Shown: piece after piece, positions 1-5,585 of the stretch | Layout of the letters: each line of letters starts with the position of its first letter | How positions within the stretch are numbered: position 1 is the stretch's first letter | Assembly: GCA_009779515.1 (NCBI GenBank) | Contig: WREE01000134.1 | Span: forward strand, 1-5,605 | Length of the DNA: 5,605 nt | Source: Symbiobacteriaceae bacterium | GTDB lineage: Bacteria; Bacillota; JAAYKD01; WRDA01 | Direction of reading: 5' to 3' | Notes under the pieces: generated by a model | Seen by the model: the letters and a program-made list of their open reading frames with translations, nothing else | Databases searched by the model: none | Told to the model about the DNA's origin: nothing | Program-made: the position numbers and the translations under genes

Positions 1-1494
1 AGGCGGTGGCAACACCTCATCCTTGTACCAAAGGCAAAAGTCGTAAGCCAGGCGACAATACAGTTCCGGGGCAGGCATACCCAAGCTGAAAGCAAAGCTA
101 GCCAGTTGCTGATAACGCAAGCCGGTATTGCTCAGCCAGGGGTATCCTTCTTCTTGCCAAAACTCCGACATGAGCAAGAAAAGGTGAAAGTGCGATGCTA
201 CCAGTTTTTCCAACCCCTGCAGAGTAAGTTTAAAACGCCCCGAGTTGTAGTAGCGCTCCAGGAGCGCGGCAATCTGCTGCAGCTTAAGTAGTTCCCTATG
301 ACTTAAGGTTTTAGTTTTTAAAATTTCGTAGGGAGGGGTAGGGCTAAAAATATCGCCTCTCTCCTCAGCCGACTGGCGCAAGCCGCTACCTCGCAACATT
401 TTCAGAAAACCCAGCTGCACTTGGTGGGGTTTTAGAGCCATCACCTCGTCCAGGGAGCGAGAGCACTCCTCCCAACCTTCCAGGGGAAGACCGGCGATGA
501 GATCCAAATGAAGATGCTGGCGGTTTAGCTCTCGGAGCTGCCTCACCTTGGTGTGCCAACTGCCGGGAGGTTGGTAGCGTTGGATAGCCTCTAAGGTAGG
601 AGGGTGCGTGCTTTGGACGCCTATTTCAAATTGAAAAAGCCCCGGCGGTGCCTGACTTAAGAGCGCTACAGCCGCATCGTCTAACAGTAGGGGGGAAAGC
701 TCAAAATGCCAGGTGGTAACGCTCCCCTGTCTGGCTGCCTCTAGAAGAAAGTTCCAAATAGCCATAGCTCTGCTGCTGTCCCAGTTAAAGGTACGGTCGA
801 CCAACTTCACCAGCTTTACCTGGGCTGCGCTAAAACGAGCCAAATGCTCAAGGGTTTGTTCCAAAGGGCGAAAGCGCAGCGGCTGGACACCAGAGGAGAG
901 GCAATACTGGCAGTTAAAGGGGCAACCCCGGGTGCTTTCGTAGTAAAAGATACGAGTGCCGGGGTTTTGCAGTTCGGCATCACTATAAGGAAAAGGTAGA
1001 GCAGCAATATCTTGCACTATGGGAAGTTGGGCAGTGGTAAGATCGTGGCGCCCAACCAAGCCAGGGATACTGTTACTTAGCTCATGTTTCTCCCCCGACA
1101 GCATGGCTTTAAGCAGCAAGGGAAAACTCTCTTCCGCTTCACCCCGAAGGATGGCATCTACACTGGGGTTATTTTCTAACCACTCCCGGCAATCGTAGCT
1201 TACTTCCGGACCTCCCCAAAGGAGAAACGTTTGCGGCAACAGTTGGCGCAAACGCCGAGTAATATGGGCAACTAATTCTACATTCCAGATATATACCGAA
1301 AAGGCGTAAAGGTCGGCTTGCCGAGCATAGAGAGAGGCGGCAGTATGCCGCCAATCTTCGTTGATAGTCCCCTCCCACAGCTCCACTTCCATGCTGGCTA
1401 ACTCCTCCTGCGCCTGCACTACCCGCTGTAAACTCCGCACCGCCAAGGCTTTGTGGATATACTGGCTGTTAAGCGCCACCAGCACAGCTTTCAC
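1..1494 (-). CDS. B12-binding radical SAM protein, DUF4080 type (C-terminus cut off by window edge)
   Basis: The 498 codons visible give an N-terminal cobalamin-binding-type Rossmann domain (about residues 1-140, opening VKAVLVALNSQYIHKALAVR, with GGPE at 94-97). A radical SAM core follows with the cluster motif CPFNCQYC (Cys191, Cys195, Cys198), which would bind a 4Fe-4S cluster and S-adenosylmethionine. Later core signatures are DRTFNWD (233-239), EIGVQST (290-296) and HLDLIAGLP (329-337). The tail from about residue 390 resembles the DUF4080 region of this family. The reading frame is open to base 1, so the C-terminus is missing. The GTG start at 1492-1494 is the first one possible, because an in-frame TAA lies two codons upstream. 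It has an AAGGAGTG ribosome site (1505-1512) inside the end of the preceding dehydrogenase gene, 7 bases away, which implies co-transcription. The family is recognised with good confidence. The reaction and substrate are unknown, and the protein is probably cytoplasmic. Confidence 0.9.
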   Translation of the reverse strand, partial: MKAVLVALNSQYIHKALAVRSLQRVVQAQEELASMEVELWEGTINEDWRHTAASLYARQADLYAFSVYIWNVELVAHITRRLRQLLPQTFLLWGGPEVSYDCREWLENNPSVDAILRGEAEESFPLLLKAMLSGEKHELSNSIPGLVGRHDLTTAQLPIVQDIAALPFPYSDAELQNPGTRIFYYESTRGCPFNCQYCLSSGVQPLRFRPLEQTLEHLARFSAAQVKLVKLVDRTFNWDSSRAMAIWNFLLEAARQGSVTTWHFELSPLLLDDAAVALLSQAPPGLFQFEIGVQSTHPPTLEAIQRYQPPGSWHTKVRQLRELNRQHLHLDLIAGLPLEGWEECSRSLDEVMALKPHQVQLGFLKMLRGSGLRQSAEERGDIFSPTPPYEILKTKTLSHRELLKLQQIAALLERYYNSGRFKLTLQGLEKLVASHFHLFLLMSEFWQEEGYPWLSNTGLRYQQLASFAFSLGMPAPELYCRLAYDFCLWYKDEVLPPP

Positions 1495-1501
1495 GAGTTA
1501 T

Positions 1502-2671
1502 TTACACTCCTTGCATCAGGTGCAGTAGCTGCAAATAATCGTCGGCAGTCATGGGACGAGGGTTACTGGGGTTGGAGCCGTTTTCATAGGAGCGGAGGGC
1601 TATTTTGGGAAATTCGGAAGGATCTACCTGCAGCTCCTTGAACAAGGGTAGGCGTACAGCCGCCGCCAGCTCCTGCACCTTGGCTACCGCTTGAGCGGCA
1701 CCGGCGGCTCCCTGGTCGGGGAGGAGCCCCATAGCACGAGCGATTCTGGCGTAGCGCTCCTGGCAGTAATCCATGCAATAGGACATCATATGGGGTAGGA
1801 TAATGGCATTGCAGACCCCGTGAGGAAGATCGTAAAGACCTCCTAAAGCCTCAGCGATGCAGTGAATCCCTGCCACGTCAGAATGGCTAAAGGCCATTCC
1901 TGCCAGGAGAGAACCCATCAACATCGTGGAGCGAGCCGTTAAGTTAGCTCCATAATTAAAAGCAGTCTCCAGGCTTGCCGTAATCAGCTCGATAGCATAA
2001 AGAGCCAAAGCATCACTGATAGGCTCCGCGCAGGTGGCCGTATAAGCTTCAATGGCGTGGGTTAAGGCGTCCATGCCGGTAGCAGCAGTAATAGCCGGAG
2101 GAAGGGTCGTAGTTAATTCCGGATCACAAATAGCCACCCGAGGTGCGGTATAAGCATTCTTAACGGTGAACTTAATGTTTTGGGAAGTGTCGTTGAGGAC
2201 ACAGGAAAAGGTAATCTCGCTGCCTGTACCCGCTGTAGTAGGGATAGCCAGAAGCGGAGGGAGCGGGCGCGAGGGAATCCCGCGACCGGCGAAAGCCCGA
2301 ATATCGTTTGCCTCGTTAGCCACCAACACCCCAATCCCTTTGGCGCAATCTATAGGACTGCCCCCGCCTAATGCTAAAATACCGTCAGTACCGCTCTCAC
2401 GGTAGACGTTGGCTCCGGCTACGACATTAAGGTCTTTAGGATTAGGCGATACCTCGGAGAAGATGATAGCTTGGATCTCCCCGGAAAGTTGTTCCAGCAC
2501 CTTATCCAGGATGCCAGCTGCAACAATACCAGGATCGGTGACAATAAGGGGTTTGCTAACGCCTAGTTGCTTAAGCTCCTTGGTCACCTCCCTGAGAGAA
2601 CCTGGACCAAAGAGCACTCGGGTTGGCAGTTCAAAGGAAAAAGGAAGCAGCAGGTTATGGAGATGTGACAT
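1502..2671 (-). CDS. Iron-dependent (group III) alcohol dehydrogenase
   Basis: This 389-residue protein has the normal length for the Fe-ADH family (FucO, AdhB, butanol and 1,3-propanediol dehydrogenases), which interconvert alcohols and aldehydes or ketones with NAD(P)H. Counting from the ATG at 2671, visible motifs are the nucleotide-binding GGGSPID (102-108), TTAGTGSE (145-152), MDALTHAIEAY (200-210) and LPHGVCNAIILPH (282-294). By comparison with FucO, Asp201, His205, His270 and His284 should bind the metal. The position matching FucO His267 is Glu274 instead. An upstream in-frame GTG at 2680 is a possible start. The ATG is preferred because an AAAGGGTG ribosome site (2678-2685) sits 6 bases before it but overlaps the GTG. 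The gene is divergent from the aldo/keto reductase and is followed after 7 bases by the radical SAM gene, probably one transcript. A weak promoter may overlap the parS site (GTGAAA, 18 bases, TAAATT). The substrate cannot be assigned. Confidence 0.95.
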   Translation of the reverse strand: MSHLHNLLLPFSFELPTRVLFGPGSLREVTKELKQLGVSKPLIVTDPGIVAAGILDKVLEQLSGEIQAIIFSEVSPNPKDLNVVAGANVYRESGTDGILALGGGSPIDCAKGIGVLVANEANDIRAFAGRGIPSRPLPPLLAIPTTAGTGSEITFSCVLNDTSQNIKFTVKNAYTAPRVAICDPELTTTLPPAITAATGMDALTHAIEAYTATCAEPISDALALYAIELITASLETAFNYGANLTARSTMLMGSLLAGMAFSHSDVAGIHCIAEALGGLYDLPHGVCNAIILPHMMSYCMDYCQERYARIARAMGLLPDQGAAGAAQAVAKVQELAAAVRLPLFKELQVDPSEFPKIALRSYENGSNPSNPRPMTADDYLQLLHLMQGV

Positions 2672-2739
2672 ACGGTTCACCCTTTCTGATTGTGCAGGAA
2701 TGGTCGAAGCAAGAGCGAATTTAGGAGATGAAGAAAAAT

Positions 2740-2755
2740 TGTTTCACGTGAAACA
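2740..2755. other. parS: parS centromere-like site (ParB/Spo0J binding)
   Basis: The 16-bp sequence TGTTTCACGTGAAACA is a perfect palindrome and matches the widely conserved chromosomal parS consensus bound by ParB/Spo0J exactly. It lies in the divergent spacer between the alcohol dehydrogenase and the aldo/keto reductase, 8 bases before the latter's ribosome site. Known parS sites nucleate ParB spreading and cluster around the replication origin, so the window may be origin-proximal. No parA, parB or dnaA gene is present here to confirm it. A chance occurrence of a specific 16-mer in 5.6 kb is very unlikely, although an ordinary transcription-factor operator with the same core cannot be excluded. 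Confidence 0.88.
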
Positions 2756-2763
2756 TTAATTTT

Positions 2764-2768
2764 GGAGG
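2764..2768 (+). promoter_or_regulatory. Ribosome binding site that decides the aldo/keto reductase start
   Basis: GGAGG lies 8 bases before the ATG at 2777 but only 2 bases before the in-frame ATG at 2771. It overlaps the in-frame TTG at 2762 and is 17 bases before the ATG at 2786. The spacing selects 2777 as the translation start. Confidence 0.8.
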
Positions 2769-2776
2769 TTATGAAT

Positions 2777-3796
2777 ATGGACAAAATGCGTTTAGGGCGC
2801 ACGAACCTGCTAGTCAGCCGTAGCGGTTTCGGTGCCATCCCCATCCAACGCCTCTCTTTTCCCGAGGCAATCGCTTTGCTGCGCCAAGCCTTTGATGGAG
2901 GCATTACCTTTTTCGACACGGCCAGAGGTTACACCGACAGCGAAGAAAAGATCGGGCAAGCCTTAGGAGAAATGCGACAGGAGGTTATACTGGCTTCGAA
3001 AACCCATGCTGCCACTGCTGCCGCACTTTTTAAAGATTTGGAGACCAGCCTGACCAACCTGAAGACAGACTACCTGGATATCTATCAGCTCCACAATCCC
3101 TCTTCCCTCCCGGAAGCTCAGGGTGAGCTCTACCAAGCAGCTTTGGAGGCTAAAAAGCAAGGGAAAATCCGCTTTATCTCTATCACCAGCCACCGCTTAG
3201 ACTTGGCTTTGGAGGAGGTTAGGAGCGGGCTCTTCGATACCATGCAATTTCCTTTATCGGTACTCTCTTCCGATGAAGACTTAGAGCTGGTAAAGCTGTG
3301 CGCTGAGCTGGATGTCGGCTTTATCGCCATGAAAGCAATGTCGGGAGGGCTGATAACTGATCCCACCGCTACTTTTTCCTTCCTGCGAAGTTTAGGTAAT
3401 GTGGTGCCAATTTGGGGTATACAGCACAGCTGGGAGTTAGAACAATTTCTGGAGTTGGAAGCTAACCCCCCTGCCATGGATGAAAAGCTGGAAGCTATGA
3501 TCTTACACGACAGGCAGGAACTCCAAGGCTCATTTTGCCGGAGTTGCGGCTATTGTGTTCCCACCTGTCCTGCTAAGATCCCCATTGCCCAGGCTGCCCG
3601 TATGAGCCTGTTGCTGCGCCGCATGAACCCGGAGCGTTTTATTACCCCTCAAGGGCAAGCCGATATGGAGAAAATTAAGGACTGTATCGAATGTGGCATT
3701 TGTAAAACCCACTGCCCTTACGAATTGGACACCCCAGCTCTACTCAAACGGGAGTATGCTTTCTTTAAAGCTTTTTTAGCCGAAAGAGGTTTGTAG
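2777..3796 (+). CDS. Aldo/keto reductase with two C-terminal 4Fe-4S cluster motifs
   Basis: This 339-residue protein joins an aldo/keto reductase barrel to a ferredoxin-like tail. The barrel (about 1-225) opens MDKMRLGRTNLLVSRSGFG and keeps the catalytic tetrad: Asp47 and Tyr52 in FFDTARGY, Lys75 in ASKTH, and His106 in YQLHNP. The tail has two CxxCxxCxxxCP motifs, Cys254/257/260/264 and Cys303/306/309/313, each able to bind one 4Fe-4S cluster. The arrangement and length match the known Fe-S aldo/keto reductase subfamily of anaerobes and archaea. Expected activity is NAD(P)H-linked reduction of an aldehyde or ketone in the cytoplasm. The clusters suggest electron exchange with another redox carrier, but this is inference and the substrate is unknown. 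The gene is divergent from the alcohol dehydrogenase, with parS just upstream. It ends 3 bases from the stop codon of the convergent RraA-like gene, leaving no room for a separate terminator. Confidence 0.95.
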   Translation: MDKMRLGRTNLLVSRSGFGAIPIQRLSFPEAIALLRQAFDGGITFFDTARGYTDSEEKIGQALGEMRQEVILASKTHAATAAALFKDLETSLTNLKTDYLDIYQLHNPSSLPEAQGELYQAALEAKKQGKIRFISITSHRLDLALEEVRSGLFDTMQFPLSVLSSDEDLELVKLCAELDVGFIAMKAMSGGLITDPTATFSFLRSLGNVVPIWGIQHSWELEQFLELEANPPAMDEKLEAMILHDRQELQGSFCRSCGYCVPTCPAKIPIAQAARMSLLLRRMNPERFITPQGQADMEKIKDCIECGICKTHCPYELDTPALLKREYAFFKAFLAERGL

Positions 3797-3799
3797 CCC

Positions 3800-4492
3800 T
3801 TATTTGACCCAGGTAGTACCCAACCCTTTAAGGAACTCCAGATACTCGTTAAGATGCTGCTCTCTGTCCAAGTCACCTCGGCGATAAGACGCTAAGCGTT
3901 CCTCCTCGGAAGCTAACTTAGCTTCAGCAAGGTCGATAATATAGGCAGCATCCCCCTGGGGAATAACTACGACCCCGTCGCTGTCACCAACGATAATATC
4001 ACCAGGGGTAACCACTTGCCCACCACAGGCCACGGGGACATTGATCTCCCCGGGGCCATTTTTATAAGGACCCTGGGGGGTAATACCCTTGGCGTATATC
4101 GGAATGGTTAAGGTTTGCAGACAATCGATATCGCGAATGGCGCCATCGACAATAACACCAGCAATACCCCGTTGCTGAGCATAGGTAAACATAATTTCAC
4201 CCATCAGCGCCCGATTGATTTCGCTTCCCCCGTCCACTACTAAAATATCCCCCGGCTCGGCCAAATCAAGAGCATAATGGATAAAAGTGTTGTCGCTGCT
4301 GGGGACTTTTACCGTAAAGGCTACCCCTGCCATAGGACGATTATTCATGGAGCGGATATACTCGTGCATACAATAAAAGCGATACATAACATCGCTGATA
4401 TTGCTGGCGGGGATGCCACCATACCTTTTCACCAAAAGGGGATCTGGGCGCTGAAACTCCGTGATGATACGTAAGCCAACCTTGGGGTTCAT
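3800..4492 (-). CDS. RraA-like / HMG-aldolase-like protein
   Basis: This 230-residue protein belongs to the RraA/dimethylmenaquinone methyltransferase-like superfamily. That family includes 4-hydroxy-4-methyl-2-oxoglutarate (HMG) aldolases and oxaloacetate decarboxylases as well as the RNase E inhibitor RraA. Signatures are GDILVVDGG (81-89), GEI (98-100), GVIVDGAIRD (112-121, with Arg120 and Asp121 matching the substrate- and metal-binding Arg-Asp pair of HMG aldolase) and PGDIIVGDSDGVVVIP (163-178). At 230 residues it is nearer HMG aldolases (about 230-240) than E. coli RraA (161), so a metal-dependent aldolase or decarboxylase acting on an oxo-acid is more likely than RNase regulation. The ATG start has an AAAGGAG ribosome site 7 bases upstream. 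The gene appears to have its own promoter in the spacer at 4493-4661 and to be transcribed alone, convergent with the aldo/keto reductase. The exact substrate is not readable from the sequence. Confidence 0.92.
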   Translation of the reverse strand: MNPKVGLRIITEFQRPDPLLVKRYGGIPASNISDVMYRFYCMHEYIRSMNNRPMAGVAFTVKVPSSDNTFIHYALDLAEPGDILVVDGGSEINRALMGEIMFTYAQQRGIAGVIVDGAIRDIDCLQTLTIPIYAKGITPQGPYKNGPGEINVPVACGGQVVTPGDIIVGDSDGVVVIPQGDAAYIIDLAEAKLASEEERLASYRRGDLDREQHLNEYLEFLKGLGTTWVK

Positions 4493-4508
4493 AAACTCAC
4501 TCCTTTAA

Positions 4509-4593
4509 GCTGTTGACATGGTTAGACTACGTTGTTGTTAGATCCATAGTTCATACTGACAGAGTAATATATTAGTGATACTATGTCAACAGC
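4509..4593. repeat. 85-bp segment bounded by an 11-bp inverted repeat
   Basis: GCTGTTGACAT at 4509-4519 recurs inverted as ATGTCAACAGC at 4583-4593. Pairing continues inward through one G-T and one G-C pair. Both arms contain TTGACA or its complement. The left arm falls in the predicted 5' leader of the RraA-like gene, next to its ribosome site. The right arm supplies that gene's likely -35 box. Two copies of an operator for one regulator, or the ends of a tiny non-autonomous element, are both possible. Confidence 0.6.
4561..4589 (-). promoter_or_regulatory. Probable sigma-A-type promoter of the RraA-like gene
   Basis: On the minus strand a perfect TTGACA (4584-4589) is followed, after an optimal 17-base spacer, by TACTCT (4561-4566). 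The latter keeps the three most conserved -10 bases (T, A and final T) but is otherwise weak. Transcription would start near 4554, giving a leader of about 60 bases. The -35 box lies inside one arm of the flanking inverted repeat, so a regulator binding that repeat could block it. Confidence 0.45.
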
Positions 4594-4601
4594 AATAAAC
4601 A

Positions 4602-4641
4602 CGGCTTATATCCCCTGGCTAAAACCAGGAGATATAAGCCG
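4602..4641 (-). terminator. Intrinsic terminator after the zinc-ribbon gene
   Basis: CGGCTTATATCCCCTGG (4602-4618) pairs with CCAGGAGATATAAGCCG (4625-4641) across a 6-base loop. This makes a 17-bp stem with a single imperfect position, which becomes a G-U pair when read on the minus strand. Minus-strand RNA then continues into a short U-rich stretch (TGTTTATTG). It begins 20 bases beyond the stop codon of the zinc-ribbon gene and would stop read-through into the RraA-like gene. On the plus strand the stem has no T run after it, so it works best for the minus strand. Confidence 0.8.
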
Positions 4642-4661
4642 CATTTGATAAATAGCTTCTG

Positions 4662-5306
4662 TTAATATGCTTTAACCTTACTTGAAATGAACACGTTTAC
4701 CGCAGACAGACCAATAAGGAGCCATGGAGTAGCAACGATCTTTATCATACTACCTACATTAAGGAAACCACCCATTTGTTTATTTATTCCCGCGAAAGCA
4801 ATATTAACGCCGACTATGGCTAGTATTACAAGCGCAGCACTAACGGCAGAAACTAGAACTCCTTTGTTGATCTTCAGAAGAATAAGCGCCGCAGCATGTC
4901 CTATATTAAGAATTGGTATCAAGTATAACGCCAGTAAGAATAAATTTAGCGCCTCCCATCCCCCATCCGATGCCAAGGATCTCACCAACGAAAGCAGCTC
5001 TCTTATCTTACCTATTCCGAAGGATTCGGGGATATTTATCGGAATACTGCCGCCAAAAAGCATTCTTAATAAGCTCTGTGCTGTAATACGAAACCAACCA
5101 GTGAAGAAAAGAACTGCTATAAGGCAACTAATGCCAGCAGATACATAGGTTAAATTTGTTCCGAGAACGTTTCTCCCACCTACCAGGAAAGAACCCAGTT
5201 TGAGGTTATTACCTGTCTCTGTTTTCGCTTTGGATGTCATAGAACCACAGTTTGTGCAAAACTTTACACCCGGTTGAAGCTGAGCTCCACAATTTGTGCA
5301 AAACAT
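4662..5306 (-). CDS. Zinc-ribbon membrane protein of unknown function
   Basis: The 214-residue product begins with a zinc ribbon, MFCTNCGAQLQPGVKFCTNC, whose Cys3, Cys6, Cys17 and Cys20 would hold one zinc ion. After a polar linker to about residue 50 come four hydrophobic segments, near residues 54-72, 119-144, 149-172 and 188-208, predicted to span the membrane. The soluble loop at about 73-118 separates the first from the rest. Small proteins with an N-terminal zinc ribbon followed by membrane segments are common in Firmicutes and mostly uncharacterised, so no function is assigned. The ATG start has AAAGGAG 8 bases upstream. The gene is a single unit with its own probable promoter and a strong terminator. 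Its base composition (about 35-40% GC in sampled lines, with more ATA and AGA codons) is lower than its neighbours', which together with the flanking repeats hints at a different origin. Confidence 0.88.
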   Translation of the reverse strand: MFCTNCGAQLQPGVKFCTNCGSMTSKAKTETGNNLKLGSFLVGGRNVLGTNLTYVSAGISCLIAVLFFTGWFRITAQSLLRMLFGGSIPINIPESFGIGKIRELLSLVRSLASDGGWEALNLFLLALYLIPILNIGHAAALILLKINKGVLVSAVSAALVILAIVGVNIAFAGINKQMGGFLNVGSMIKIVATPWLLIGLSAVNVFISSKVKAY

Positions 5307-5342
5307 TATGCTTACTCCTTTCTCTTTGTTAAATGCTTATTT

Positions 5343-5370
5343 AGTATAGACGCGCATGAACAGCGTTCAC
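5343..5370 (-). promoter_or_regulatory. Possible promoter and operator of the zinc-ribbon gene
   Basis: On the minus strand TATACT (5343-5348) is a good -10 box, with a weak -35 candidate GTGAAC (5365-5370) 16 bases upstream. Transcription would begin about 30 bases before the ATG. A 13-bp palindrome, TGAACAGCGTTCA (5357-5369), lies between and over the two boxes, where a repressor would be expected to bind. The -35 match is poor, so the promoter call is tentative. Confidence 0.4.
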
Positions 5371-5398
5371 CTTGAAAATGATAGATGAGCGCGTCTAT
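5346..5398. repeat. Perfect 10-bp inverted repeat with a nested palindrome
   Basis: ATAGACGCGC (5346-5355) is exactly complementary to GCGCGTCTAT (5389-5398). The 33 bases between contain a smaller perfect hairpin, TGAAC-AGC-GTTCA (5357-5369). No T run follows on either strand, so it is not a typical terminator. The left arm overlaps the proposed -10 box of the zinc-ribbon gene. Confidence 0.65.
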
Positions 5399-5423
5399 TC
5401 GCCACGGGAACCGGGGCGCAGGA

Positions 5424-5449
5424 GCGGGACGATTACCATCGTCCCCTAC
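5424..5449 (-). repeat. Palindromic REP-like element, copy 1
   Basis: The 26 bases contain the perfect hairpin GGGACGAT-TACC-ATCGTCCC (5426-5445) followed by CCTAC. Read on the minus strand it has the form GTAGGG-stem-loop-stem-GC. It is identical to copy 2 over all 26 bases. It lies in a gene-free stretch. Confidence 0.85.
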
Positions 5450-5482
5450 GATTGGGACAATCAATTGTATACACACATTTCA

Positions 5483-5508
5483 GCGGGACGATTACCATCG
5501 TCCCCTAC
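5483..5508 (-). repeat. Palindromic REP-like element, copy 2
   Basis: Identical to copy 1 over 26 bases, with the hairpin at 5485-5504. It faces copy 3, giving an inverted pair with CCCCTAC and GTAGGGG ends separated by 22 bases, as seen in clustered bacterial REP arrays. Confidence 0.85.
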
Positions 5509-5530
5509 AATGGATTGGCGATGGGTTTTC

Positions 5531-5554
5531 GTAGGGGCAGATGGCAATCTGCCC
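5531..5554 (+). repeat. Palindromic REP-like element, copy 3 (variant, opposite orientation)
   Basis: It begins GTAGGGG and forms the hairpin GGGCAGAT-GGCA-ATCTGCCC (5535-5554). Compared with the other copies read on the same strand, two adjacent stem positions change from AC to CA, and the opposite arm changes from GT to TG, so pairing is kept. The loop changes only from GGTA to GGCA. Confidence 0.8.
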
Positions 5555-5585
5555 GATGATTCTGATTGTATACACACATTTCGGC

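Noticed and set aside
2728..2751. Seven-codon leader peptide (MKKNCFT) upstream of the aldo/keto reductase
   Set aside because: The GGAG lies directly against its ATG with no spacing, and the frame is fixed by the parS sequence. There is no attenuator structure to support a role.
2409..2759. Plus-strand open frame of 116 codons opposite the alcohol dehydrogenase start
   Set aside because: It is antisense to a well-supported gene, has no recognisable motif, and runs through the parS palindrome to its stop. It is a shadow frame.
3758..3777. GCTTT-CTTT-AAAGC hairpin followed by six T residues, terminator-like
   Set aside because: It has only a 5-bp weak stem and lies inside the aldo/keto reductase coding region before its stop codon, where translating ribosomes would mask it.
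4513..4541. Plus-strand promoter from the TTGACA at 4513-4518
   Set aside because: No acceptable -10 box lies at 16-18 bases spacing and no plus-strand gene follows.
4687..5148. Plus-strand open frame of 153 codons opposite the zinc-ribbon gene
   Set aside because: It has no ribosome site or family resemblance and lies wholly opposite a gene with clear zinc-ribbon and membrane features.
5357..5369. TGAACAGCGTTCA as a LexA (SOS) box
   Set aside because: The Gram-positive LexA site needs four bases between GAAC and GTTC. Here there are three, and the flanking C and G are missing.
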